From: Oleiagrimonas sp964566965
GTDB lineage: Bacteria; Pseudomonadota; Gammaproteobacteria; Xanthomonadales; Rhodanobacteraceae
Direction: 5' to 3'
Length of the DNA stretch: 64,000 nucleotides
NCBI GenBank assembly: GCA_964566965.1
Contig: CAZMKO010000002.1
Coordinates: forward strand, 1-64,000
Part shown: positions 9,208-20,907 of the stretch, piece after piece
How the letters are laid out: each line of letters opens with the position of its first letter
Numbering within the stretch: position 1 is the stretch's first letter
Notes under the pieces: model-generated
The model's input: only the letters and a program-made list of their open reading frames with translations
Told to the model about the DNA's origin: nothing
Databases searched by the model: none
Translations under genes and position numbers: made by a program

Positions 9208-10331
9208 GCAAGCGGGACTACTACGAGGTGCTGGGTGTTTCCCGCACGGTGACCGAGATCGAGCTGAAGAAGTCCTTCCGCCGCGTGGCCATGAAGTGCC
9301 ATCCGGACCGCTGTCCGGATGATCCCGCGGCGCTGGAACGCTTCAAGGAGGCCAAGGAAGCCTACGATGTGCTGTCCGATGCGCAAAAGCGCGCCATGTA
9401 TGACCAGTACGGCCATGCCGCGTTCGAGGGCGGCATGGGTGGCGGCGGTGGCGGCGCCGGGTTCGGCGACATGGGCGACATCTTCGGCGACATCTTCGGC
9501 GATATTTTCGGTGGCGGCCGTGGTCCGCGCCAGGCGCGCGGTGCCGACCTGCGTTACATCATGGAAGTGGACCTGGAGGAGGCCGTCTTCGGGGTCACCC
9601 GCGACATCGAGATTCCCACTCTTGTCGCCTGCGATGAATGCAAGGGAACCGGTTCGGAAGACGGCAACACCGTCACCTGTTCCACCTGCGCCGGACATGG
9701 CCGCGTGCGCATGCAGAACGGCATCTTTTCGGTGCAGCAGACCTGTCCGCACTGCGGCGGATCGGGACAGAAGATCGAGCATCCCTGCAAGCGCTGCCAC
9801 GGCCACGGCCGTGTCGAGGACAAGCGCACGCTGTCGGTGAACATCCCCGCTGGTGTCGACAACGGCGACCGCATCCGGCTGACCGGGCAGGGTGAGGCGG
9901 CCCCGGCCGGCGGTCGCGACGGCGACCTGTACGTGGAAATCCACGTGCGCGAGCACGCCATTTTCCAGCGTGACGGGCGCGACCTGCATTGCGAGGTACC
10001 CATCCGCTTCGCCCAGGCGGCACTGGGAGCCACGCTGAAAGTGCCGACGCTGGAAGGCGATGTGGACATCAACGTGCCGCCGGAAACCCAGAGCGGCCAG
10101 ACCTTCCGTCTGCGCGGCCGTGGCGTGAAGCCGGTCCGTGGCGGGCATGCCGGCGACCTGATCTGCAGTGTCACCGTGGAAACGCCGGTACGACTGAACG
10201 CGGAGCAGCGCGAGCTGCTCAAGGCTTTCGAGTCCACCTTCGATGATGCCGACGCGGCCGAGACCCATTCCCCGCGCGCCGGCAACTGGAAGGACGGCGT
10301 CAAGAAATTCTTCTCCCGCAAGACGGCATGA
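9204..10331 (+). CDS. dnaJ: Chaperone protein DnaJ (Hsp40)
   Basis: 375 aa type I Hsp40 that stimulates DnaK ATPase and presents substrates. J domain at residues 1-70 with the HPD tripeptide inside KCHPDRCPDD; Gly/Phe-rich linker (about 76-110); four CxxCxGxG-type zinc repeats beginning CDECKGTG, CSTCAGHG, CPHCGGSG and CKRCHGHG; C-terminal substrate-binding domains (VNIPAGVDNGDRIRL). Starts within the stop of the TMEM175-like gene. A 7-bp inverted repeat (CGTCACG 10348-10354, CGTGACG 10366-10372) separates it from dapB. Confidence 0.97.
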   Translation: MSKRDYYEVLGVSRTVTEIELKKSFRRVAMKCHPDRCPDDPAALERFKEAKEAYDVLSDAQKRAMYDQYGHAAFEGGMGGGGGGAGFGDMGDIFGDIFGDIFGGGRGPRQARGADLRYIMEVDLEEAVFGVTRDIEIPTLVACDECKGTGSEDGNTVTCSTCAGHGRVRMQNGIFSVQQTCPHCGGSGQKIEHPCKRCHGHGRVEDKRTLSVNIPAGVDNGDRIRLTGQGEAAPAGGRDGDLYVEIHVREHAIFQRDGRDLHCEVPIRFAQAALGATLKVPTLEGDVDINVPPETQSGQTFRLRGRGVKPVRGGHAGDLICSVTVETPVRLNAEQRELLKAFESTFDDADAAETHSPRAGNWKDGVKKFFSRKTA

Positions 10332-10406
10332 CCCACGCCTCCGATACCGTCACGGCAGATCCGGTCGTGACGCGTTAGGATCGACACTTTGCATGGTTTC
10401 ACCGAC

Positions 10407-11219
10407 ATGAACACACCGGTACGACTGGCCGTCAATGGCGCCTCCGGTCGCATGGGGCAGGCATTGATCCGGCTGCTCCGTGGCGATCGCCGCTTCAAGC
10501 TCACGCGGGCCGTGATCGATGCCGATTCCGAGCTGCTGGGGCAGCCGATCCATCAGCCCAGCACACCGGAAACGCCGCACTACGTCTCCGGCTGGACACA
10601 GGCGGAGACGCTCGACGTGGTGGTGGACTTCAGCACGCCCGACGGGCTGGCCGATGCGTTGGATCACTGCGAAGCCCACGGCGTGGCGCTGGTGACCGGC
10701 ACCACGGGATTGTCCGCGGCACTGCGGGCGCGTCTGGAAGCGGCCGGCGAACGTATTCCGGTATTGCGCGCCGCCAACTTCAGTCTCGGCGTGGCGGTGC
10801 TGAAGCGCCTGCTGGGTGAGGCGGCGGCGGCCTTGCCGGATTGGGATCTGGAAATTGTCGAGGCGCATCACGCCCGCAAACAGGACGCGCCGTCCGGCAC
10901 GGCCCTGGCTCTGGGGCAGGCCGCGGCGGCCGCGCGCGGAGCGGATCTGGACGCGGTGGCGGTGCACGAACGTCACGGTCATACCGGTGAACGTGTGCCG
11001 GGCAGCATCGGGTTTGCGGTCGTGCGCGGCGCCGACATCGTCGGCGAACATACCGCCATGCTGGCCGCGCCCGGCGAGCGGGTGGAACTGGTCCACCGTG
11101 CCACCGATCGCGCCATTTTTGCCCGTGGCGCTTTGACTGCCGCGACCTGGCTGGCCGGCCGGGAGGCCGGGCATCACGATATCGGTGACATGCTGGCCGA
11201 CCGCATGGGGCGTCGCTGA
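10407..11219 (+). CDS. dapB: 4-hydroxy-tetrahydrodipicolinate reductase
   Basis: 270 aa NAD(P)H-dependent reductase of the diaminopimelate/lysine pathway. The N-terminal nucleotide-binding loop is NGASGRMGQA (residues about 9-18), with VDFSTPDG and TGTTG in the cofactor domain; the substrate-binding/catalytic region contains EAHHARKQDAPSGTA (HHxxKxDxPSGTA). ATG 10407 is preferred; the frame is open 18 nt further upstream to a TTG. Follows dnaJ by 75 bp, the order seen in Xanthomonas. Confidence 0.96.
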   Translation: MNTPVRLAVNGASGRMGQALIRLLRGDRRFKLTRAVIDADSELLGQPIHQPSTPETPHYVSGWTQAETLDVVVDFSTPDGLADALDHCEAHGVALVTGTTGLSAALRARLEAAGERIPVLRAANFSLGVAVLKRLLGEAAAALPDWDLEIVEAHHARKQDAPSGTALALGQAAAAARGADLDAVAVHERHGHTGERVPGSIGFAVVRGADIVGEHTAMLAAPGERVELVHRATDRAIFARGALTAATWLAGREAGHHDIGDMLADRMGRR

Positions 11220-11275
11220 GGGCGTGCTTTCCGGCATGCCGGGCGTGTCGTGTGGAGGGTTTTGGGTGGCAGGCT

Positions 11276-11316
11276 GGGATTCGGGGCTCGGGATTTGGGC
11301 TCGGGATTCGGGAGGG
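11276..11316 (+). repeat. Degenerate G-rich heptamer array
   Basis: Consecutive units GGGATTC, GGGGCTC, GGGATTT, GGGCTC, GGGATTC, GGGAGGG (7,7,7,6,7,7 bp). The six G-runs with 3-4 bp loops satisfy a G-quadruplex pattern on the + strand. Located in the convergent gap between dapB and the oxygenase gene. Same unit length and G-run design as the arrays flanking the gene at 13446-13871. Confidence 0.65.
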
Positions 11317-11389
11317 CAGTCCGTGGTCGCGATGGTCCCGGGCGGGTCGGGGCTTCGGAGCCGGCGGCTCCGCCTTTCCGCGTGCCGAA

Positions 11390-12079
11390 TCAGCGATGCG
11401 ACGCGTTGCGGTCGCGTCCGGCGCCGACCTTGCGGTCCAGCTTTCCGAACAGTTTCTTGAAGGCGCGTGAAAAACGGCCGCGCTGGGTCTTGCGCAGGCG
11501 GGCTTCCTCGCTGACCAGCCAGGCGACCTGGATGACGCGGCGTTCTCCTTCATGCGGCAGGTGGCCGTGGAAGGAATTGTCCGAGCGCCGGAATGCCACG
11601 AATTCACCGTACAGCGGCTTGATCTCGGGCCCGACGGTGGCGTCGATGTTGTCGATGGCGCGCAGAAAACGCAGGCAACCGGCGCTGGTGTCGGGCCAGC
11701 TTTCGTTGAGGTAGATCAACGCGGTGGCCACCTTCGATGTACTGTCGGTGTGGATGGTGCCATGGCGCCGGTTGAGGAAGCGGCAGATTGTGACCAGGGT
11801 CGGGTACCGGGCCAGGTTGTCGATGCCCAGGCGCTCGCCGATCGCGTCGGCGAATGCCGGCGTGGTGAGATTGTCCACCAGATCGCGGATGCTGGGGCCG
11901 CATTCGTCCGGATCGTAGGGGAAAAATCCCGCTTCACGGTAAGCCGGAAAATCATGGTCCAGTGCCTTGCGGCGCGCATGGGGAAGCATCGCGTGCGACA
12001 CCATGAACGCGAACGGCTCGGCGAAAACCAGGGTGTCGGGGCGTTCCAGCTGGGCGGGGTCGAGGAGGAGGCTGCTCAT
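11390..12079 (-). CDS. 2-oxoglutarate/Fe(II)-dependent oxygenase-like protein
   Basis: 229 aa, prolyl-4-hydroxylase-like fold. Candidate iron ligands are the HxD pair in TIHTDSTS (H110, D112) and a distal His in NSFHGHLPHEGERR (H171 or H173), with R180/R181 as the 2-oxoglutarate-binding Arg. The spacing agrees with the 2OG-Fe(II) superfamily; the C-terminal 35 residues are highly basic (RKTQRGRFSRAFKKLFGK). No signal peptide. It lies alone on the minus strand between dapB and carA. The substrate is unknown; related proteins hydroxylate protein side chains. Confidence 0.7.
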   Translation of the reverse strand: MSSLLLDPAQLERPDTLVFAEPFAFMVSHAMLPHARRKALDHDFPAYREAGFFPYDPDECGPSIRDLVDNLTTPAFADAIGERLGIDNLARYPTLVTICRFLNRRHGTIHTDSTSKVATALIYLNESWPDTSAGCLRFLRAIDNIDATVGPEIKPLYGEFVAFRRSDNSFHGHLPHEGERRVIQVAWLVSEEARLRKTQRGRFSRAFKKLFGKLDRKVGAGRDRNASHR

Positions 12080-12276
12080 GCGAAGGGCGTGCGAGGTGGT
12101 GTCGGGGCATTGTAGTGCGTGGCGCGCATTCCGGCAGGGTTCCCGGCCGGCAAATTTTTGTGGACAGCCCGGGATGCGCGACTTAACATGTTTTCCCGCC
12201 CGATGTTCTTTCCTTGCAAATCCCGTCCAGGCCCGAGCCGGCCTGCGGGCTTTGTCGCACCTGTGAGGCGGTCCAG

Positions 12277-13445
<1,169 letters not shown>

Positions 13446-13449
<4 letters not shown>

Positions 13450-13871
13450 GCGTCACGCATTTCCGTGATCTGGATGTCTGGCGTGTAGCCATGGCACTGA
13501 CCCGTTCGGTATACGAATTGACGGCGGTTTTCCCTCGGGAGGAACGTTATGGTCTGGCCTCGCAATTGCAGCGTGCGGCTGTTTCGGTACCGTCGAACAT
13601 CGCCGAGGGGAACGCCAGGCATTCGCGCCGCGAATATGCGCGTTTTGTTTCCATCGCGTCCGGCTCTGTGGCGGAAGTGCAAACCCAGTTGCTGCTTACC
13701 GAGGATCTCGGCCTGGTGGATGGGGCTGCCGTCGAGCCGGCACTTGAGCTTGCCGAACGCGTCAGCCAAATGCTCTATCGGCTCCAGCAATCACTGGGAA
13801 GTTTTGCCAATGACGGGTCCCGGGTCCCGGGTCCCGGGTCCCGATCCACCGCCCCCCGGTCCCGGAGTTGA
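13446..13871 (+). CDS. Four-helix-bundle (S23/intervening-sequence type) protein inserted between carA and carB
   Basis: 141 aa. Residues 1-120 match the family of small four-helix-bundle proteins first seen in 23S rRNA intervening sequences: FRDLDVWRVAMALTRSVYEL, then FPREERYGLASQLQRAAVSV and PSNIAEGNARHSRREYARFV. The last ~18 residues (GSRVPGPGSRST...) are encoded by the right GGGTCCC array and are probably not part of the fold. The ATG overlaps the carA stop by 4 nt and the stop is 3 nt before carB, so the gene is fitted exactly into the carAB operon. Family members such as Avd bind nucleic acid in diversity-generating retroelements, but no reverse transcriptase is nearby. Function here is unknown. 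Confidence 0.85.
13814..13842. repeat. Right inverted repeat: four GGGTCCC heptamers
   Basis: One C followed by four exact tandem copies of GGGTCCC (13815-13842), the exact reverse complement of 13400-13428. In the carA-carB mRNA the two arrays could pair into a 29-bp stem enclosing nearly all of the four-helix-bundle gene. Confidence 0.95.
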
Positions 13872-13874
13872 ACC

Positions 13875-17105
<3,231 letters not shown>

Positions 17106-17132
17106 GAGCGATGTAAAATCGCCCACTTGCTG

Positions 17133-17167
17133 CGAGCACCGCCGGCACACACTCGTGGCGGCGCTCG
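17133..17167 (+). terminator. Hairpin downstream of carB
   Basis: CGAGC-A-CCGCC (17133-17143) pairs with GGCGG-C-GCTCG (17157-17167) around a 13-nt loop; one mismatch. Starts 27 nt after the carB stop. No T-tract follows, so termination by this element alone is uncertain. Confidence 0.4.
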
Positions 17168-17435
17168 AATGGTTCACATGCGCTGAGCACGGGTGCCGTC
17201 GCGCGAAGCTGACCGGCGGCTTGACGCGCGGGGCGCATGTTCCGCGAAATGGGCGTCGACGGCTTGCTTTGTCGCGCGCCGCGCCGCATGCTTTGGGCGT
17301 AGCCACAACGTCACAACAAGGAAACCGCAAAGCCATCACCACGGCCGGGCCGCGCGCCCCGCGGCGGTGCGGCGAATCGCCCGGCAGATGCCGTCGCGGT
17401 TCGGGACAGGCTTTGGAGGTCCGCTCAATCGAAAT

Positions 17436-17475
17436 GCCAGTCTTGCCCGTTCCGGCGGGCAAGCGCTGGTCTTTT
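17436..17475 (+). terminator. Intrinsic-terminator-like hairpin in the greA leader
   Basis: Stem CTTGCCCG (17442-17449) with CGGGCAAG (17456-17463), loop TTCCGG, extended by CCAG (17437-17440) with CTGG (17466-17469) across a small internal loop, then TCTTTT (17470-17475). It lies 63 bp upstream of the greA ATG. In E. coli the greA leader also carries a terminator that yields short RNAs and autoregulation; a similar role here is inferred. Confidence 0.5.
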
Positions 17476-17538
17476 GGCTGTTACCACCATTGGCGGGCGC
17501 ACCGCGTCGTTCCGCCGTATTTTTCAGGAGTACGTACC

Positions 17539-18015
17539 ATGAACCGTGCCCCCATGACCAAGAAGGGTGCCGAGCGTTTGCGCAGCGAGCTGGAGCGGCT
17601 GAAGTTCGAAGAACGCCCGCGCATCGTCGAGGCGATCGCCGAGGCCCGTGCCCACGGTGATCTCAAGGAAAATGCCGAATACCATGCCGCGCGCGAGCAG
17701 CAGAGTTTCGTCGAAGGGCGCATCAACGAGTTGGAGGCGGCGCTGTCCTCGGCCCAGGTCATCGACCCGACCACGCTGGGCGTGGGCGACAAGGTCGTGT
17801 TCGGTGCCACAGTGGCACTGGAAGAGGTGGACAGCGGCAAGGAGGTCACCTACCAGATCGTGGGCGACCTGGAGGCCGACATCAAACAGAATCTGATCGC
17901 CGTGTCGTCGCCCATCGCGCGGGCACTGATCGGCCGCCGCGAGGGTGACAGCTTCACCTTCGAGGCGCCCAACGGCCACAAGGAATATGAGGTCGTCGAG
18001 GTGAGCTACAAGTAA
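17539..18015 (+). CDS. greA: Transcription elongation factor GreA
   Basis: 158 aa. Enters the RNA polymerase secondary channel and stimulates cleavage of backtracked transcripts. N-terminal coiled coil with the acidic tip ENAEYHAAREQQ (residues about 45-56) and the C-terminal FKBP-like domain ending HKEYEVVEVSYK. ATG 17539 has CAGGAG 8 nt upstream; a second in-frame ATG at 17554 would give the commonly annotated MTKKGAERLR start. Sits 1 bp before the ABC-F gene. Confidence 0.95.
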   Translation: MNRAPMTKKGAERLRSELERLKFEERPRIVEAIAEARAHGDLKENAEYHAAREQQSFVEGRINELEAALSSAQVIDPTTLGVGDKVVFGATVALEEVDSGKEVTYQIVGDLEADIKQNLIAVSSPIARALIGRREGDSFTFEAPNGHKEYEVVEVSYK

Positions 18016-18016
18016 G

Positions 18017-20005
18017 ATGCTGGCGTTTCGCAACCTTGCCCTGCGACGCGGCGGACGACTGCTGTTGTCCGGCGTCGATGTGGTGCTCCACGTCGGCTGG
18101 AAGGTCGGCGTGGTCGGTCGCAATGGATGCGGCAAGTCGACGTTGCTGGCCGCCGTGCGCGGTGAGCTGGACAGCGATGCCGGCAGTGTGGATTTGCCCG
18201 CCGGCGTCCGTGTGGCGTCGGTGGCGCAGGAGGCACCGGCGTTGCCCGATCCGGCCATCGAGTACGTGCTGGGAGGCGATACGGAGGTCGCGGCCGCGTT
18301 GGCGATGGAAGCCGAGGCCGCGGCCGCCGGCGACCATGCGCGCGTGGCAGCGGCCCATCTTCGCATCGAAGAACTCAACGGCTACGACGCACGTGCCCGC
18401 GCCGGACGCCTGCTGCACGGGCTGGGATTTTCGCCTGCCACCCACGAGCAGCCGGTGGCGGCATTTTCCGGCGGCTGGCGGGTGCGCCTGAATCTGGCCC
18501 GCGCCCTGATGGCGCCGTCCGAACTGCTGCTGCTCGACGAGCCCACCAACCATCTCGACCTGGATGCCGTGTTGTGGCTGGAGCAATGGTTGCGCCGCTA
18601 TCCGGGCATGTTGCTGGTGATCTCCCACGACCGCGAATTCCTCGATGGCGTCACCTCGCATACGTTGCACCTGGAGCAGGGCGGGGCGAAGCTCTATACC
18701 GGTGACTACAGCGCCTTCGAGCGCCAGCGTTCGGAACATCTGCGCCAGCAGCAGATCGCGCACGACCGCGAGCAGGCCGAGCGCGCGCACCTGGAATCGT
18801 TCATCAACCGCTTCAAGGCCAAGGCGACCAAGGCGCGCCAGGCGCAGTCGCGCATCAAGCGTCTGGAAAAGATGAGCGGCACCGAAGCGGTGCGCGTGGA
18901 CCGACCGTTCCATTTCAGCTTTCCCGCCCCTGCACGCTTGCCCGAATCGATGCTGAAGCTGGACCATGTCGACACCGGTTACCCGGCATTGCCTGTGGGA
19001 GCAGCCTCAGCCGCGATCGATCATGCGGCAGGACATCATGCCATCGCGGATGGAGCCGCTCCCACAGACAATGCGAATGCGCGGCTGGTGTTGAGTGATG
19101 TCACGCTCAACCTGCAGGCCGGCGACCGCATCGGCCTGCTGGGACCGAACGGCGCCGGCAAGTCCACGCTGGTCAAGTCGTTGGTCGGCGAATTGCCGTT
19201 GCTGGCCGGCGAGCGCAGCGTGCACAAGGACCTCGGCATCGGCTACTTCGCCCAGCACACGGTGGAGAACCTGCGTGCCGGTGAAAGTCCGCATGATCAT
19301 CTGGCGCGCCTGGCGCCCACCGCCACCACGCAGGCACTGCGTGACTGGCTGGGACGCTGGCATTTCGCCGGTGACCGCGCCCTGGAGCCGGTGGACGGGT
19401 TTTCCGGCGGCGAGCGCGCGCGGTTGGCACTGTCGCTGATCGCATGGGAGAAGCCGGGCCTTCTGTTGCTGGACGAGCCCACCAATCATCTGGACATGGA
19501 TATGCGCGAGGCGTTGGCCGAGGCGCTCAACGACTATCCGGGCGCGTTGGTGCTGGTGTCCCATGACCGGCATCTGCTGGGGCTGGTTTGTGACGATTTC
19601 TGGCGCGTGGCCGATGGCGAGGTCGTGCATTTCGACGGGGACCTGGATGATTACGCGCGCTGGCTGCGCAACCGCGGCCAGGAAAGCGGCACCGACAAGG
19701 ACGCGCGCACCGCGGACGGTGGCGCTCGCGCCAACGCGCAAGAGCGCCGGCGTGCCGCGGCGCGTGAACGCGAACGCACGCGGGACCTGCGCCGGCAGCT
19801 CGAAAAACTGGAAAAACACATCGCCGGTATCGATGCACAACTGGCCTCCCTCGAGACGCGGTTGGCCGACCCGGATATCTATGCCGGTCCCACCGCCGTA
19901 CTGGCGGATATCGGTCGCGAGCAGGGTGAATTGCGTCGGCAGAAGGCCAGCCTCGAAAACCGCTGGCTGGAACTTGGCGAAGAACTGGAGAACCAGGTGG
20001 CATGA
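18017..20005 (+). CDS. ABC-F family ATP-binding protein (YheS-like), carrying an in-frame REP insertion
   Basis: 662 aa, two ABC domains without membrane segments. NBD1: GRNGCGKST (Walker A, about 35-43) and LLLLDEPTNHLD; NBD2: GPNGAGKST and LLLLDEPTNHLDMDMR; a linker with basic helices between them; C-terminal coiled coil (ERRRAAARERERTRDLRRQLEKLE is within it). ABC-F proteins act on ribosomes; the ADESP/RAGESPHDHLARLAP-like stretch in NBD2 fits the YheS subgroup. Odd feature: residues about 326-351, just before the NBD2 beta strand, are translated from a REP inverted pair (18992-19067) and have no counterpart in E. coli YheS. Begins 1 bp after greA and overlaps the next gene by 4 nt. Confidence 0.9.
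   Translation: MLAFRNLALRRGGRLLLSGVDVVLHVGWKVGVVGRNGCGKSTLLAAVRGELDSDAGSVDLPAGVRVASVAQEAPALPDPAIEYVLGGDTEVAAALAMEAEAAAAGDHARVAAAHLRIEELNGYDARARAGRLLHGLGFSPATHEQPVAAFSGGWRVRLNLARALMAPSELLLLDEPTNHLDLDAVLWLEQWLRRYPGMLLVISHDREFLDGVTSHTLHLEQGGAKLYTGDYSAFERQRSEHLRQQQIAHDREQAERAHLESFINRFKAKATKARQAQSRIKRLEKMSGTEAVRVDRPFHFSFPAPARLPESMLKLDHVDTGYPALPVGAASAAIDHAAGHHAIADGAAPTDNANARLVLSDVTLNLQAGDRIGLLGPNGAGKSTLVKSLVGELPLLAGERSVHKDLGIGYFAQHTVENLRAGESPHDHLARLAPTATTQALRDWLGRWHFAGDRALEPVDGFSGGERARLALSLIAWEKPGLLLLDEPTNHLDMDMREALAEALNDYPGALVLVSHDRHLLGLVCDDFWRVADGEVVHFDGDLDDYARWLRNRGQESGTDKDARTADGGARANAQERRRAAARERERTRDLRRQLEKLEKHIAGIDAQLASLETRLADPDIYAGPTAVLADIGREQGELRRQKASLENRWLELGEELENQVA
18992..19067. repeat. 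REP inverted pair inside the ABC-F coding sequence
   Basis: CCTGTGGGAGCAGCCTCAGC followed by CGCGATCG (18992-19019) is mirrored by ATCGCGGATGGAGCCGCTCC followed by CACAG (19043-19067). It matches the intergenic REP pair at 2820-2934. Translated in frame as an Ala-rich 26-residue segment without a stop codon. Confidence 0.85.
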
Positions 20006-20907
20006 GCACGCTGTATGCGTTGTTGCCCCCGATCGGGCGGTTCGACGCGGTGCCCGGGATGCGAGCGTGGCTGGCGCGGGGTGACCGGCTGGAGGTGGGG
20101 GCGGTCGGCGAGCAGGCTGCCGCCAGCTACTTTCTCTGGCCGGGCAGCCGGCTTCCGGCCGCCGCCTTGATGCGTGCGGCCCTGGACCAGCCGACCGACG
20201 GGCATGCCTGGTTGTGTCTGGACCCGGCCCATGTGCGCCCGGACATGACCGGCGCGCGCATGCTGGCCTGCGGCAATCTCGACCTCGATGCCGCGGAGGC
20301 GGAGGCGTTGGCGCGGCCGTTGCGGCCGTTGTTCGGGGATGCCGGCATGCGGCTGGAGACCACGCTTCCGTCGCGCTGGCACCTGCGCCTGCCGGCCGAC
20401 TCGCCGCTACCCGATTTCCATGCGCCCGCCGAGGTGCTGGGTGACGACATCACGCGCTATCTGCCCGCCGGCCCGAAGGGGAGGCGTTGGCGCCAGTTGT
20501 TCAACGAAAGTCAGATCCTGCTGCATCAAAATCCGCTCAATCGTGAACGCGAGACGCATGACCGGCTGCCGGTCAACAGCTTGTGGCCCTGGGGCGGCGG
20601 ACGCCTGCCGGCCTGGGTGAAGGCCGGCCCGGGCGAGGTCTACGCGGACGATCTGCTGCCGCGGGCACTGGCCGCGCGGGCAGGCGTCCTGACACGGCCG
20701 CTGGATACCTTCGATGCTTCGCGCGGCGTCCGGGTCGACACCTTGCTGGATTTGGGCCGTTCCGGTTCCCCGCAGGCCTGCATGGACCTGCTTGGCGACG
20801 TGCTGGGCCAACGGCGCGTGCGCTCGCTGGTGTTGCATTTTGCGACCGGCGAGCGCTGGCGGGTGAGTCGTTGGCAGCGATGGCGTCTCTGGCGTCACGT
20901 GTCATGA
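20002..20907 (+). CDS. rpfE: RpfE-family protein
   Basis: 301 aa cytoplasmic protein of the family annotated as RpfE-type regulator, distantly related to cofactor-independent phosphoglycerate mutases. Recognisable blocks: an N-terminal LYALLPPIGRF, WLCLDPAHVRPDMTGARMLA near residue 75, then RLPVNSLWPWGGGRLP near 190, and RVRSLVLHFATGERW near the end. In Xanthomonas campestris rpfE lies next to recJ in the rpf region and affects exopolysaccharide and enzyme production; its biochemical role is not known. ATGA overlaps join it to the ABC-F gene upstream and to recJ downstream, indicating one operon. Confidence 0.75.
   Translation: MSTLYALLPPIGRFDAVPGMRAWLARGDRLEVGAVGEQAAASYFLWPGSRLPAAALMRAALDQPTDGHAWLCLDPAHVRPDMTGARMLACGNLDLDAAEAEALARPLRPLFGDAGMRLETTLPSRWHLRLPADSPLPDFHAPAEVLGDDITRYLPAGPKGRRWRQLFNESQILLHQNPLNRERETHDRLPVNSLWPWGGGRLPAWVKAGPGEVYADDLLPRALAARAGVLTRPLDTFDASRGVRVDTLLDLGRSGSPQACMDLLGDVLGQRRVRSLVLHFATGERWRVSRWQRWRLWRHVS

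Larger units (their letters stand above)
17106..17538 (+). other. 433-bp leader region between carB and greA
   Basis: No convincing gene; the frame upstream of greA is open but has no start with a ribosome-binding site and looks compositionally non-coding. It holds a TAAAAT -10-like box (17114-17119), the carB hairpin (17133-17167) and a terminator-like hairpin (17436-17475) about 65 bp before greA. The long structured leader suggests greA is controlled by attenuation. Confidence 0.5.

Noticed and set aside
17155..17538. N-terminal extension of greA
   Set aside because: The frame is open but has no start with a ribosome-binding site, no family similarity, and the region contains structured leader elements.
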